Origin: Albibacterium sp035514885
GTDB taxonomy: Bacteria; Bacteroidota; Bacteroidia; Sphingobacteriales; Sphingobacteriaceae
Length of the DNA stretch: 64,000 nucleotides
Assembly: GCF_035514885.1 (NCBI RefSeq)
Contig: NZ_DATJCH010000023.1
Coordinates: 1 to 64,000 of the forward strand
Direction: 5' to 3'
Shown: positions 50,436 through 59,148 of the stretch, piece after piece
Layout of the letters: every line of letters begins with the position of its first letter
Numbering within the stretch: position 1 is the stretch's first letter
The notes under the pieces: generated by a model
The model's input: only the letters and a program-made list of their open reading frames with translations
What the model was told of the DNA's origin: nothing
The model's database searches: none
Made by a program: the position numbers and the translations under genes

Positions 50436-51305
50436 ATGAATATTAAATCCAAGGTACTTTCCACCACAATTCACCTGATCTCAATTCTTCCTTTTGGGGT
50501 TTTATACGTTCTGTCAGATATTATCTCTTTTTTTTTAAGACGTGTTATTAGATACAGGAAAGCTGTGATCATGGAAAATTTACAATCTGCTTTTCCTGAT
50601 AAATCCATAGAGGAAAGAGAGGAAATCAAGAATAAATTTTACCAATTCTTAGCAGATTTAGTTATTGAGAATCTAAAGATGAAAACAATGACAGTTGCTC
50701 AATCAAAAAAACGTTTAAGATTATTAAACCCTGAGATTATTTTAAATTATTTAAACAATCATCAATCCATAATAATAGTAACCGGCCACTATGCTAATTG
50801 GGAATGGGGTATACATTCATTATCATTAATGACAAATCACCCTTCCTTAATTATTTACAAACCTATAAACGATCCAATTTTCGAAGATTTATATAACAAG
50901 ATGCGTAGTCGCTTTGGGGCAATCATGGTACCTATGAAGCAAACTTTGCGCAAAATCATCGAGTATAAAGATCAAACTCATAGTAGTGTTTTTCTGGGAG
51001 ATCAAACGCCGACTAAGAAAGAATCCAAATATTTCATTCCTTTCCTAAACCAGCAAACATCAGTATTTAAAGGGATAGAGAAAATTGCAAAAAAAACTAA
51101 TAATCCAGTTATTTATTGTCATATTGATCGTATAAAACGTGGTTATTATACTGCTAAATTCACTATACTTGCAGAAGAGCCAGCCAAGTTCTTGGAAGAT
51201 GAGATAACAAACATTCATACCAAATTCTTGGATGATATAATATGTAAAAGACCTGAGCTGTGGTTATGGTCGCATAAACGATGGAAGCACAAACCGAATG
51301 ACTAA
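50436..51305 (+). CDS. Lysophospholipid/lipid A acyltransferase (LpxL/HtrB-like)
   Basis: The 289-residue protein has one N-terminal membrane segment and the H-X4-E acyltransferase motif in IVTGHYANWEWG. SVFLGDQTPTKKESKYFIPF follows, and RPELWLWSHKRWKHKP is at the end, as in the Bacteroidota lysophospholipid acyltransferase group. It adds a secondary acyl chain to lipid A. Its stop overlaps the next gene's ATG by 8 nt, so it is coupled to the glycosyltransferase. Confidence 0.92.
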   Translation: MNIKSKVLSTTIHLISILPFGVLYVLSDIISFFLRRVIRYRKAVIMENLQSAFPDKSIEEREEIKNKFYQFLADLVIENLKMKTMTVAQSKKRLRLLNPEIILNYLNNHQSIIIVTGHYANWEWGIHSLSLMTNHPSLIIYKPINDPIFEDLYNKMRSRFGAIMVPMKQTLRKIIEYKDQTHSSVFLGDQTPTKKESKYFIPFLNQQTSVFKGIEKIAKKTNNPVIYCHIDRIKRGYYTAKFTILAEEPAKFLEDEITNIHTKFLDDIICKRPELWLWSHKRWKHKPND

Positions 51306-52326
51306 TTACCCCAAAGTTGCAATTGTAATTCTTAATTGGAATGGAAGATTTTATCTTGAAAGTCTTTTGCCTTCCATTTATAATACTATTTATCCGAATC
51401 TGGAATTCGTAGTTGGAGATAATGCTTCTAGTGATGATTCGGTTGCTTTTATAAAAAAGACATATCCCAAGATTCGCATTATTGAGAATGAAAAGAATTA
51501 TGGTTTCGCAGAGGGGTATAATCAAATATTAAAACATGTTGAAGCTGATTACTTTATACTTCTGAATTCTGATGTAGAAGTTAAGGAAAATTGGATAGAA
51601 CCGGTTATTGAGGAAATGGAGGCTGATATACAAATTGCAGTGGCCCAGCCTAAAATACTATCCTGGACACAGCGTAACACTTTTGAACATGCTGGGGCCG
51701 CCGGTGGTTTTATTGACCGGTACGCCTATCCTTTCTGTCGAGGAAGGATTTTTCAAAGTGTAGAAATCGACAAGGGGCAATACAATGACTCTTGTGAAAT
51801 TTTCTGGGCAAGTGGGGCAGCCTTCTTTATTCGAAGCAAGTATTGGAAGGAGAGTGGCGGTTTCGACGCTGATTTCTTTGCACATATGGAAGAAATAGAT
51901 TTATGCTGGCGATTAAAACGAATGGGGTATAAAATTTGGTATTGTGCTAATTCTGAGATTCTACATGTGGGTGGAGGAACGTTGGATAAAGCTAACCCTA
52001 TGAAAACCTATTTAAATTTCCGGAATAACTTATATATGATTTATAAGAATGACCCGAATCCATATCCAACTCTTTTTATTAGATTTTGGCTAGACTTTAT
52101 TGCATTAATACGATTTATATTTTCCAGGAAGTTTCAGGATGCCAAAGCGATAAGTAAATCGCACTTTCATTTCTTTAAAAATTTAAAAAATATCAAGAAG
52201 AAACGGCATGCTAATAAAACTCCTTATAAAGTAACAAACATTTATAATGGAATAATAATATGGGATTATTTTATACTGGGGAAAAGGCATTTCAATAACC
52301 TAGACCCTGAAAAATTCGAAAAATAG
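51298..52326 (+). CDS. Glycosyltransferase family 2
   Basis: The 342 residues begin with the GT-A fold text VAIVILNWNGRFYLESLLPS and FVVGDNASSDDSVAFIKKTY. The metal-binding acidic motif follows in YFILLNSDVEVKENW, then the acceptor part (GGFDADFFAHMEEIDLCWRL, with ED-type residues). It would transfer a sugar from an NDP-sugar to an envelope glycan or lipid. It overlaps the acyltransferase gene by 8 nt, pointing to lipopolysaccharide work. The sugar is not predictable. Confidence 0.92.
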   Translation: MTNYPKVAIVILNWNGRFYLESLLPSIYNTIYPNLEFVVGDNASSDDSVAFIKKTYPKIRIIENEKNYGFAEGYNQILKHVEADYFILLNSDVEVKENWIEPVIEEMEADIQIAVAQPKILSWTQRNTFEHAGAAGGFIDRYAYPFCRGRIFQSVEIDKGQYNDSCEIFWASGAAFFIRSKYWKESGGFDADFFAHMEEIDLCWRLKRMGYKIWYCANSEILHVGGGTLDKANPMKTYLNFRNNLYMIYKNDPNPYPTLFIRFWLDFIALIRFIFSRKFQDAKAISKSHFHFFKNLKNIKKKRHANKTPYKVTNIYNGIIIWDYFILGKRHFNNLDPEKFEK

Positions 52327-52330
52327 CACT

Positions 52331-52744
52331 CTAACAGAAGCTTTGAAGAGCAAGCTTATAACTGTTAAGTCCAAATCCACAAATACTGCCTTTACAATTT
52401 TTAGCTATAAAGGAATGATGACGAATAGCCTCTCTAGCATGAATATTTGAAATATGAACTTCAATAACAGGGGATGAAATTGCAGCGATAGCATCAGAAA
52501 TTGCTAAGGAAGTATGTGTATAGGCACCAGCATTAAGGATAATTCCATCTATTGAGAATCCTACCTCATGAATCTTATCAATGATAGCTCCTTCACTATT
52601 ACTTTGATAATAATCAATCTTAATCTGCGGATAATCCTTTCTCAAAGTGTCCAAATAGCTTTCAAAAGACTCGTTTCCATATACATCAGGCTCACGCTTC
52701 CCTAATAGATTTAGATTCGGTCCGTTAATTATCAATACTTCCAT
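52331..52744 (-). CDS. aroQ: Type II 3-dehydroquinate dehydratase
   Basis: AroQ removes water from 3-dehydroquinate in the shikimate pathway. The 137 residues begin EVLIINGPNLNLLGKREPDV, contain the catalytic tyrosine region (DVYGNESFESYL), NAGAYTHTSLAISDAI and VEVHISNIHAREAIRHHS. I use the ATG at 52744: the longer frame to 52855 adds text foreign to the family and runs into the murI start. It faces murI across 112 bp. Confidence 0.95.
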   Translation of the reverse strand: MEVLIINGPNLNLLGKREPDVYGNESFESYLDTLRKDYPQIKIDYYQSNSEGAIIDKIHEVGFSIDGIILNAGAYTHTSLAISDAIAAISSPVIEVHISNIHAREAIRHHSFIAKNCKGSICGFGLNSYKLALQSFC

Positions 52745-52856
52745 GTTGCTAAGATCTTTCACCAAAGATAATAAAGCATTTTCTATTTTCTTAATTTCAT
52801 TTCCGGCGTTTTTTCCGGATATTAGACGAAAAATAGCTGAAATTATCAACATCAAA

Positions 52857-53681
52857 GTGAATAAACAAGGACCAATAGGAATATTTGATTCAGGTTACGG
52901 TGGGTTAACTGTATTCAAAGAAATTATAAAAGAATTACCTCAATATAATTTTGTTTATTTAGGCGACAACGCCCGTGTTCCATACGGAACTCGTTCTTTT
53001 GAAACCGTGTATCAGTATACTTGGGAGTCTGTTCAGGCACTGTTTGAATTGGGCTGCCCACTTATTGTTTTAGCTTGCAATACCGCTTCTTCTAAGGCTT
53101 TAAAAAGCATTCAAACCATTAATCTTCCTCAATTCCCTGATAATCGGAGAGTGTTGGGAGTAATCCGTCCTACAACAGAAAGGATCGGCGAGTTTACAAA
53201 AAGCAGAAGTGTAGGAATATTAGCAACACCGGGAACGGTTATGTCAAACTCTTATAAGATAGAAATCAAACGATTCTTTCCAGATATAGAGGTATTTCAG
53301 GAAGCATGCCCCATATGGGTATCTTTGGTAGAGAACAACGAAATTAACAGTCCAGGTGCAGAATATTTTGTAAAGAAACACATAGACCAGTTACTAGCAA
53401 AATCTGATAAGATTGACACCATTCTATTAGCTTGTACACATTATCCATTACTTTATCCTCTTATTCGAAAATTCACCCCTCCATCTATTCAAATATTGCA
53501 ACAAGGAGAAATTGTATCGAAGAGTCTGAGCAAATATTTGGAACATCATCCGGAAATCGATCATCAATTAAAGAAAGATTCGGAGATATTATTTTATACA
53601 ACTGAAAGTCCGGAGGTTTTTAATGAAAAAGCAGGATTGTTTTTTGGAAAAGAAGTTAATTCTACTCACATATCTTTATGA
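52857..53681 (+). CDS. murI: Glutamate racemase, GTG start
   Basis: MurI supplies D-glutamate for peptidoglycan. The 274 residues show PIGIFDSGYGGLTVFKEI, the first catalytic cysteine in IVLACNTASSKAL and the second in TILLACTHYPLLYP, with conserved LGDNARVPYG. The ATG of the longest frame (52743) overlaps the divergent aroQ start and its text is unlike the family. A GTG at 52857, 5 residues before the first conserved motif, is the best start. The gene ends in a terminator. Confidence 0.93.
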   Translation: MNKQGPIGIFDSGYGGLTVFKEIIKELPQYNFVYLGDNARVPYGTRSFETVYQYTWESVQALFELGCPLIVLACNTASSKALKSIQTINLPQFPDNRRVLGVIRPTTERIGEFTKSRSVGILATPGTVMSNSYKIEIKRFFPDIEVFQEACPIWVSLVENNEINSPGAEYFVKKHIDQLLAKSDKIDTILLACTHYPLLYPLIRKFTPPSIQILQQGEIVSKSLSKYLEHHPEIDHQLKKDSEILFYTTESPEVFNEKAGLFFGKEVNSTHISL

Positions 53682-53699
53682 GCTGTTAAATATTGGTGC

Positions 53700-53738
53700 A
53701 AAAAAAAAGTGTGCCTAAATAGGACCACTTTTTTTATG
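53700..53738. terminator. Terminator between murI and cspA
   Basis: A-rich and T-rich arms (aaaaagtg ... cacttttt) with a partly paired core form a hairpin between the convergent genes. The T-run on either strand allows action in both directions. Confidence 0.65.
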
Positions 53739-53755
53739 GATTAATCTATATGTAC

Positions 53756-53953
53756 TTATAGCTTTCTTACATTGACAGCCTGGAGACCTTTACGTCCGTC
53801 TGTTACTTCAAATTCTACGGCATCTCCGTCTCTTAAAACATCGATTCCACCAATCACATCTTTAAAATGTACAAAGATGTCTTGGCCATCTTCTTGAACA
53901 ATAAATCCAAATCCTTTTTGGGCATTAAACCATTTTACTTTTCCGGTTTTCAT
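53756..53953 (-). CDS. Cold shock protein (CspA family)
   Basis: The 65-residue single OB-fold protein has the RNP1 and RNP2 motifs KGFGFIVQ and DIFVHFKDV, and the start KTGKVKWFNAQ. It binds single-stranded RNA as an RNA chaperone. Length is normal. The leader of about 80 nt is long compared with neighbouring genes and contains a stable hairpin, as is usual for regulated csp mRNAs. It is monocistronic. Confidence 0.94.
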   Translation of the reverse strand: MKTGKVKWFNAQKGFGFIVQEDGQDIFVHFKDVIGGIDVLRDGDAVEFEVTDGRKGLQAVNVRKL

Positions 53954-54047
53954 TACTATAAATTTATAATTGTTATAATGTACAATCTTTAACTGTATAG
54001 TGATACAACAGCTAAAGATTGCTGGTTAGTTGATTATATCAAAGATA
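53954..54047 (-). promoter_or_regulatory. cspA promoter and structured leader
   Basis: On the minus strand TATCTTTG (54040-54047) fits the -7 consensus. The transcript would carry a leader of about 80 nt before the ATG at 53953. A 13-bp stem with one G-U or mismatch (53983-53995 with 54009-54021, 13-nt loop) forms near its 5' end. Cold-responsive control is inferred from the gene it serves. Confidence 0.5.
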
Positions 54048-54081
54048 TAAAAATGGAAGAATAAAACGAATAAATCCCCTT

Positions 54082-55161
54082 TTATAATTTGCTATTTGCA
54101 TCAATGCAATTCAGCTCATTAAATGCTTGTGTTAAGCGCTTTACAAAAGTTTCTTCACCTTTTCTTAACCAAACACGCGGATCGTAGAATTTTTTATTAG
54201 GAGTATCCGGACTTTTAGAATCACCGATTTGTGATTGAAGTGAATCTTCATTTGCTTGATAATATAATCTCACTCCATCCCAGAAAGCCCATTGCATATC
54301 TGTATCAATATTCATTTTTACAGCACCATATGACAATGCCTCTTTTATTTCTTCTGGAGAAGATCCAGATCCACCATGAAATACAAAGTTTACTGGTTTA
54401 TCTTCTTTAGTATTATATTTTTCTTTAATATACTTTTGCGAGTTATTTAAAATAACCGGCTGAAGCTTCACATTTCCAGGCTTATACACCCCGTGAACAT
54501 TTCCAAAAGCCGCTGCTACTGTAAATTTGTCGCTAACTTCTTTTAACTTCTCGTAGGCATATGCAACTTCTTCTGGCTGTGTATATAATTTTGAACTATC
54601 AACATCTGTATTATCAACCCCGTCTTCTTCACCACCCGTAACACCAAGTTCAATTTCAATTGTCATACCCATTGGTTTCATGCGCTTTAAATACTTTGCT
54701 GAAGTTTCAATATTTTCTTCAAGCGTTTCTTCTGAAAGATCGAGCATATGAGATGAGAATAAAGGTTTACCATGTTGCTGAAAGAATTTTTCACCATGAT
54801 CTAATAAACCGTCAATCCAAGGAAGGAGTTTTTTGGCAGCATGGTCTGTATGTAAGATTACTGCAACACCATAATGTTCTGCTAATAAATGCACGTGTTG
54901 AGCCGCAGATACTGCACCAAGTACACATGCTTGTAATTTACTATTATCCAGTGTCTTACCTGCATAGAATTGCGCGCCACCATTCGATAACTGAATAATA
55001 ACAGGAGAATTAACTGCTTTAGCAGTTTCCATAACTGCATTGATTGAATTAGTTCCGATAATATTTACGGCGGGTAAAGCAAACTGATGCTTTTTCGCTA
55101 TTTCAAATAACTCTTGTACCGCATCACCGTGCAATACTCCTTTATAATTTTTTAAGCTCAT
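54082..55161 (-). CDS. fbaA: Class II fructose-bisphosphate aldolase
   Basis: The 359 residues are the class IIA length. Zinc and catalytic motifs are VILHTDHAAKKLLPWID, MTIEIELGVTGGEEDGVDNT and NFVFHGGSGSSPEEIKEAL, with AAAFGNVHGVYKPGNVKL. The enzyme splits fructose 1,6-bisphosphate in glycolysis and reverses this in gluconeogenesis. It is monocistronic and divergent from accD. Confidence 0.96.
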   Translation of the reverse strand: MSLKNYKGVLHGDAVQELFEIAKKHQFALPAVNIIGTNSINAVMETAKAVNSPVIIQLSNGGAQFYAGKTLDNSKLQACVLGAVSAAQHVHLLAEHYGVAVILHTDHAAKKLLPWIDGLLDHGEKFFQQHGKPLFSSHMLDLSEETLEENIETSAKYLKRMKPMGMTIEIELGVTGGEEDGVDNTDVDSSKLYTQPEEVAYAYEKLKEVSDKFTVAAAFGNVHGVYKPGNVKLQPVILNNSQKYIKEKYNTKEDKPVNFVFHGGSGSSPEEIKEALSYGAVKMNIDTDMQWAFWDGVRLYYQANEDSLQSQIGDSKSPDTPNKKFYDPRVWLRKGEETFVKRLTQAFNELNCIDANSKL

Positions 55162-55329
55162 TAAATAAGAATTTATAAGAATTTAATTAAAACTGTACGA
55201 ATTTAGCAAAAAAACTCCGAATGCAAATGATAAAACCTTAACAATGATGCATACGGAATGAAGTAAAAATATTATGGAAGTCTATGTCTATTTTTTTTTG
55301 TTAATTTGCATAAACTTCAAAGATTAAGA

Positions 55330-56172
55330 ATGGCTTGGTTTAAACGTAGTAAAATTGGTATTAATACTGCAACAGAAAATAAGAAAGAAGCACCAGATGG
55401 ATTATGGAAGAAATGTCCTTCTTGTAAGAAACCTCTTTTAAACTCAGAGCAAATTGAGAATCAATACGTTTGTCAATATTGCAACTATCATTTACGCATA
55501 GGTTCTGCTGAATATTTTTCAATATTATTTGATAATAACTCTTTTGAGGAGTTATTTCCTAACCTAACATCAGGAGATCCTCTCAATTTTGAAGATACAA
55601 AAAAATATACAGACCGCTTAAAGGAAAGCTATTTAAAGACGGGCCTTAAGGATGCTATTCGTTGCGGACATGGAAAAATACAGGGAGAGGATATTGTAAT
55701 TGCTTGTATGGACTTTGCATTTATTGGAGGATCGATGGGCTCTGTAGTTGGAGAAAAAATTGCTCGATCGATTGATTACTGTATCAACCATAAAGTTCCG
55801 TTTCTTTTGATTTCAAAATCTGGAGGAGCACGAATGATGGAAGCTGCATTCTCTCTAATGCAAATGGCTAAGACATCTGCCAAACTTGCTCTTCTAAGCA
55901 AAGCTAAAGTCCCTTATATATCCTATTTAACTGATCCAACAACAGGTGGCGTAACTGCTTCTTATGCAATGTTGGGCGATATTAACATATCTGAACCGGG
56001 AGCTCTAATTGGATTTGCTGGTCCGCGTGTAATTAAAGAAACTATAAAAAAGGATTTACCAAAAGGTTTTCAAACTGCAGAATTCGTATTAGAACACGGT
56101 TTCTTAGACTTTATTGAAGATCGCAGAAATATGAAAAACAAAATTGCATCCTTTATACGTGTAGTACAATAG
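55330..56172 (+). CDS. accD: Acetyl-CoA carboxylase carboxyltransferase subunit beta
   Basis: AccD pairs with AccA to move the carboxyl group from biotin to acetyl-CoA, the first step of fatty acid synthesis. The 280 residues begin MAWFKRSK, as in most homologues, so I chose 55330 over 55306. A four-cysteine zinc ribbon (CPSCKKP ... CQYCNYH) lies near residues 31-54. Carboxyltransferase motifs are LISKSGGARMMEAAFSLMQM and DPTTGGVTASYAMLGDINI. accA is not in the window. Confidence 0.95.
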   Translation: MAWFKRSKIGINTATENKKEAPDGLWKKCPSCKKPLLNSEQIENQYVCQYCNYHLRIGSAEYFSILFDNNSFEELFPNLTSGDPLNFEDTKKYTDRLKESYLKTGLKDAIRCGHGKIQGEDIVIACMDFAFIGGSMGSVVGEKIARSIDYCINHKVPFLLISKSGGARMMEAAFSLMQMAKTSAKLALLSKAKVPYISYLTDPTTGGVTASYAMLGDINISEPGALIGFAGPRVIKETIKKDLPKGFQTAEFVLEHGFLDFIEDRRNMKNKIASFIRVVQ

Positions 56173-56209
56173 GATGCAATTATATAATTGTGAATAAGCA
56201 CAGTTGATT

Positions 56210-56413
56210 TTAATCTCCCGCTTTGGGACTGGTCCCTGTTAAAGGCTCTCCATGTTTTCTTCCATGCTTAGCATCTTGTATCTTTTTTTGGGTATTTGAA
56301 ATTACATTATCTGGAGAATCTCCACTTGATGAATTAATATCAGCCAAGCCTTCCTCTTCTATTCGATCTGGCGTAATAATTTTCCCCTTTTTATTTTCAT
56401 TGTTATTTGACAT
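56210..56413 (-). CDS. Small hydrophilic hypothetical protein
   Basis: The 67 residues are rich in Asn, Lys, Glu, Asp and Ser (for example IITPDRIEEEGLADINSSSG), with no hydrophobic core. It is likely disordered, ending KHGRKHGEPLTGTSPKAGD. The main support for coding is an excellent ribosome binding site upstream. The function is unknown; short disordered proteins of this type are often stress-related, which is a guess. Confidence 0.6.
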   Translation of the reverse strand: MSNNNENKKGKIITPDRIEEEGLADINSSSGDSPDNVISNTQKKIQDAKHGRKHGEPLTGTSPKAGD

Positions 56414-56427
56414 AATATCCTCCTTTA
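56414..56427 (-). promoter_or_regulatory. Strong Shine-Dalgarno of the small protein gene
   Basis: The minus strand reads aaaggaggatatt immediately before ATG, a near-perfect anti-16S match at the right spacing. Almost no other gene in this window has one, so it stands out and supports the start at 56413. Confidence 0.7.
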
Positions 56428-56476
56428 ATTAATTATACAATTAAAGGTTAAACAAGAAAAGAAAGATTATGTTTGA

Positions 56477-57619
56477 TTATCTTAAGGCTTCATGAAGAAA
56501 AATCTCCTTGACCTTCGATACTACTATATCAACTTCTTCTTTAGTATTGTACTTGCTGAAAGAAAAACGAACAGAAGGACGTTCAGAATGTGCTCCGATG
56601 GCCGTTAAAACATGTGAACCAATATTAGTTCCTGAACTGCAAGCACTACCACCCGATGCAGAAATTCCAGCAATATCTAAGTTAAATAGTAACATATCAG
56701 CCATATCCATTTCAGGGAAACAAACATTTAGTACAGTATATAAGCTTTTTTCAGGAACAATTTCTCCATTAAAAGTGCAATCAGGTACATGCTCATTTAT
56801 TTGTTGAATCATGTAGGTCTTCAAATTCTGAATATAGTTCTGGTGATCTTCCATTTCATCATAAGCTAACTCCAAAGCTTTAGCCAAACCTACAATACCA
56901 TAAACATTTTCAGTCCCGCCACGCATATTACGTTCTTGAGCACCACCAAACAACAAAGGTTTTATCTTTATATTATGGTTGATATAAATAAATCCTACCC
57001 CTTTAGGTCCGTGCAATTTATGAGCAGCGCAAGTCACAAAATCAACGGGCAATTTCCCTAGATCATGCCTATAATGCCCCATAGTTTGCACTGTATCGCA
57101 ATGGAATAATGCATCGTATTTTCGGCATATCGCAGAAACCTGCTCAATATCTAGTAATGTACCAATTTCATTATTAGCATGCATTAAAGAAACAAGCGTC
57201 TTTGGAGAGTTCTGAAGTAGTTCTTCTAGTTGTTCCAAATTAATATTACCTTTTGAATCAACTTGCAAAAGACTGTATTTAAGACCTTTTGATTTTTCTA
57301 ATTCTTCTAAAGTATGTAATACAGCATGATGTTCGATTGGCGAACTAATAACATGATTAATGCTATAGCTTTCTAATGCCATACGAATAGCCATATTATC
57401 TGCCTCCGTTCCTCCTGAAGTAAAAAATATTTCCGAAGGAGATACATTGAGCAAATGAGCTACAGTCTTTCTGGCCTTTTCAATCAAGGTCCTTACTTCT
57501 CTTCCATGTGCATGAATAGATGAAGGGTTCCCATAATGGTCTCTCATTACCTTAGTCATCTCCTCAAAGACCAACGGATCAATGGCAGTTGTAGCTGCAT
57601 TATCAAAATATATACGCAT
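56477..57619 (-). CDS. Cysteine desulfurase (NifS/IscS family)
   Basis: The 380-residue PLP enzyme takes sulfur from cysteine for Fe-S clusters or thiolation. It shows the start IYFDNAATTAIDPLVFEEM, the PLP lysine in VTCAAHKLHGPKGVGFIY, LFGGAQERNMRGGTENVYGI and the active cysteine in SGGSACSSGTNIGSHVL. It follows the mutase gene by 9 nt, so the two are probably cotranscribed. No scaffold gene (iscU/sufU) is beside it. Confidence 0.94.
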   Translation of the reverse strand: MRIYFDNAATTAIDPLVFEEMTKVMRDHYGNPSSIHAHGREVRTLIEKARKTVAHLLNVSPSEIFFTSGGTEADNMAIRMALESYSINHVISSPIEHHAVLHTLEELEKSKGLKYSLLQVDSKGNINLEQLEELLQNSPKTLVSLMHANNEIGTLLDIEQVSAICRKYDALFHCDTVQTMGHYRHDLGKLPVDFVTCAAHKLHGPKGVGFIYINHNIKIKPLLFGGAQERNMRGGTENVYGIVGLAKALELAYDEMEDHQNYIQNLKTYMIQQINEHVPDCTFNGEIVPEKSLYTVLNVCFPEMDMADMLLFNLDIAGISASGGSACSSGTNIGSHVLTAIGAHSERPSVRFSFSKYNTKEEVDIVVSKVKEIFLHEALR

Positions 57620-57628
57620 GCTGCAAAT

Positions 57629-59020
57629 TTACAAATTACTCTCTACCAATGACAACACATCATTAATAACTTTCTCTGCAATGACATTTGCTTGTTCAAC
57701 TGTTGCTGCTTCAGAATATACACGGATTATAGGTTCTGTATTTGATTTGCGAAGATGGACCCATTCATTTTCAAAATCAATTTTTAAACCATCGATCGTA
57801 CTATGATTTTCGTTGATATAAATATCACGAACACCATCTAATATCTTATCAATATTCATCCCTTCAGTAAGGGATATCTTGTTTTTAGACATATGGTAGA
57901 CAGGATATGTATCTCTCAATTCTGAAATTCGGATCTTCTTTTTAGCTAGATGTGTCAAAAATAATGCTATCCCAGCCAATGCATCTCTCCCATAATGTGT
58001 TTCAGGATAAATTACACCACCGTTTCCTTCTCCACCTATTACAGCCTGAACCTCTTTCATTTTATTAACTACGTTGACCTCTCCTACCGCCGCGGCATAA
58101 TACTGTCCCCCATGTTTTAGAGTTACATCTCGCAGAGCTCGAGTAGAAGATAGGTTGGAAACTGTATTACCTGGAGTACTTTCTAATATAAAGTCAGCAA
58201 CTGCAACCAAGGTGTACTCCTCTCCAAACATTTCTCCATTCTCCATAACAAAGCATAAACGATCTACATCCGGATCAACCGCAATACCAAGATCTGCTCC
58301 TTTCTCAACAACAAGATTAGACAGAACAGTCAAGTTTTCTGCTAAGGGTTCTGGGTTGTGAGGAAAGTTACCTGAGGGATCACAATACAACTCATATATT
58401 ACATTTACACCCAAAGCTTTTAGAAGTGCTGGAACGAAAATACCACCTGTAGAATTAACAGCATCTACTACAATTTTAAAATCAGCTTCCCTTATGGCAG
58501 CTACATCAACAAGTTTAAGTGAGAGTATTTGATCAATATGTTTTTGAAGATAAGTGTCATTTAGTTCTAATTTTCCCAAATTATATACATCAGAAAAATC
58601 GAAATCAAGTTCTTCTGCAATCTCTAGAACTTGTTTACCTTGTTCATCATTAATAAATTCACCCTTCTCATTTAATAATTTCAAAGCATTCCATTGGGCA
58701 GGATTATGACTCGCAGTGAGAATTATCCCACCACCTGCCCCTTCCATTGGGACCGCAATTTCTACTGTGGGGGTTGTTGATAAGCCTAGATCCACTACAT
58801 CGATTCCTATACTTTGAAGAGTACCAACAACTAAATTTCTTACCATTTCACCAGAAATCCTGGCATCACGCCCTATTACAATCTTATTAATACCAGTATT
58901 CTTCTGGATTAGTTTACCAAAGCCGGCTGTAAACCTAACAATATCAAGAGGACTCAACCCTTCATTAGGACGTCCACCAATTGTACCTCTAATCCCTGAA
59001 ATAGATTTTATTAAAGTCAT
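57629..59020 (-). CDS. glmM: Phosphoglucosamine mutase/phosphomannomutase family
   Basis: The 463 residues have the catalytic phosphoserine loop IILTASHNPAQWNALKLLNE, the metal site GIAVDPDVDRLCFVMENG, the sugar-binding GEGNGGVIYPETHYGRDA and the C-terminal phosphate site RKSNTEPIIRVYSEA. The start (ISGIRGTIGGRPNEGLSPLD) resembles GlmM, which makes glucosamine 1-phosphate for UDP-GlcNAc. Discriminating GlmM from phosphomannomutase by eye is not certain. It is the first gene of a pair with the cysteine desulfurase. Confidence 0.87.
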   Translation of the reverse strand: MTLIKSISGIRGTIGGRPNEGLSPLDIVRFTAGFGKLIQKNTGINKIVIGRDARISGEMVRNLVVGTLQSIGIDVVDLGLSTTPTVEIAVPMEGAGGGIILTASHNPAQWNALKLLNEKGEFINDEQGKQVLEIAEELDFDFSDVYNLGKLELNDTYLQKHIDQILSLKLVDVAAIREADFKIVVDAVNSTGGIFVPALLKALGVNVIYELYCDPSGNFPHNPEPLAENLTVLSNLVVEKGADLGIAVDPDVDRLCFVMENGEMFGEEYTLVAVADFILESTPGNTVSNLSSTRALRDVTLKHGGQYYAAAVGEVNVVNKMKEVQAVIGGEGNGGVIYPETHYGRDALAGIALFLTHLAKKKIRISELRDTYPVYHMSKNKISLTEGMNIDKILDGVRDIYINENHSTIDGLKIDFENEWVHLRKSNTEPIIRVYSEAATVEQANVIAEKVINDVLSLVESNL

Positions 59021-59117
59021 AGTTCATTTTATTTGGGAGTAAAAGTAAGCATATCTTCAACTTGTATCAACAACATGTAACCAAATTCGATAAGGAATAC
59101 CAATCCTATAAATTTAT

Positions 59118-59125
59118 TATATTTG
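59118..59125 (+). promoter_or_regulatory. -7 element of the methyltransferase-PAP2-ZIP operon
   Basis: TATATTTG matches TAnnTTTG and lies 23 nt before the ATG at 59149. It argues against the earlier in-frame ATG at 59062, which is upstream of the promoter. Confidence 0.5.
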
Positions 59126-59148
59126 CAGTTAAATTGGTCCAGGAACAA

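Noticed and set aside
52743..52856. N-terminal extension of glutamate racemase
   Set aside because: It would overlap the divergent aroQ start and its text is unlike the family; GTG at 52857 fits better.
59062..59148. N-terminal extension of the methyltransferase at 59149
   Set aside because: The promoter element at 59118 lies inside it, and family members start at MEKKWFESWF.
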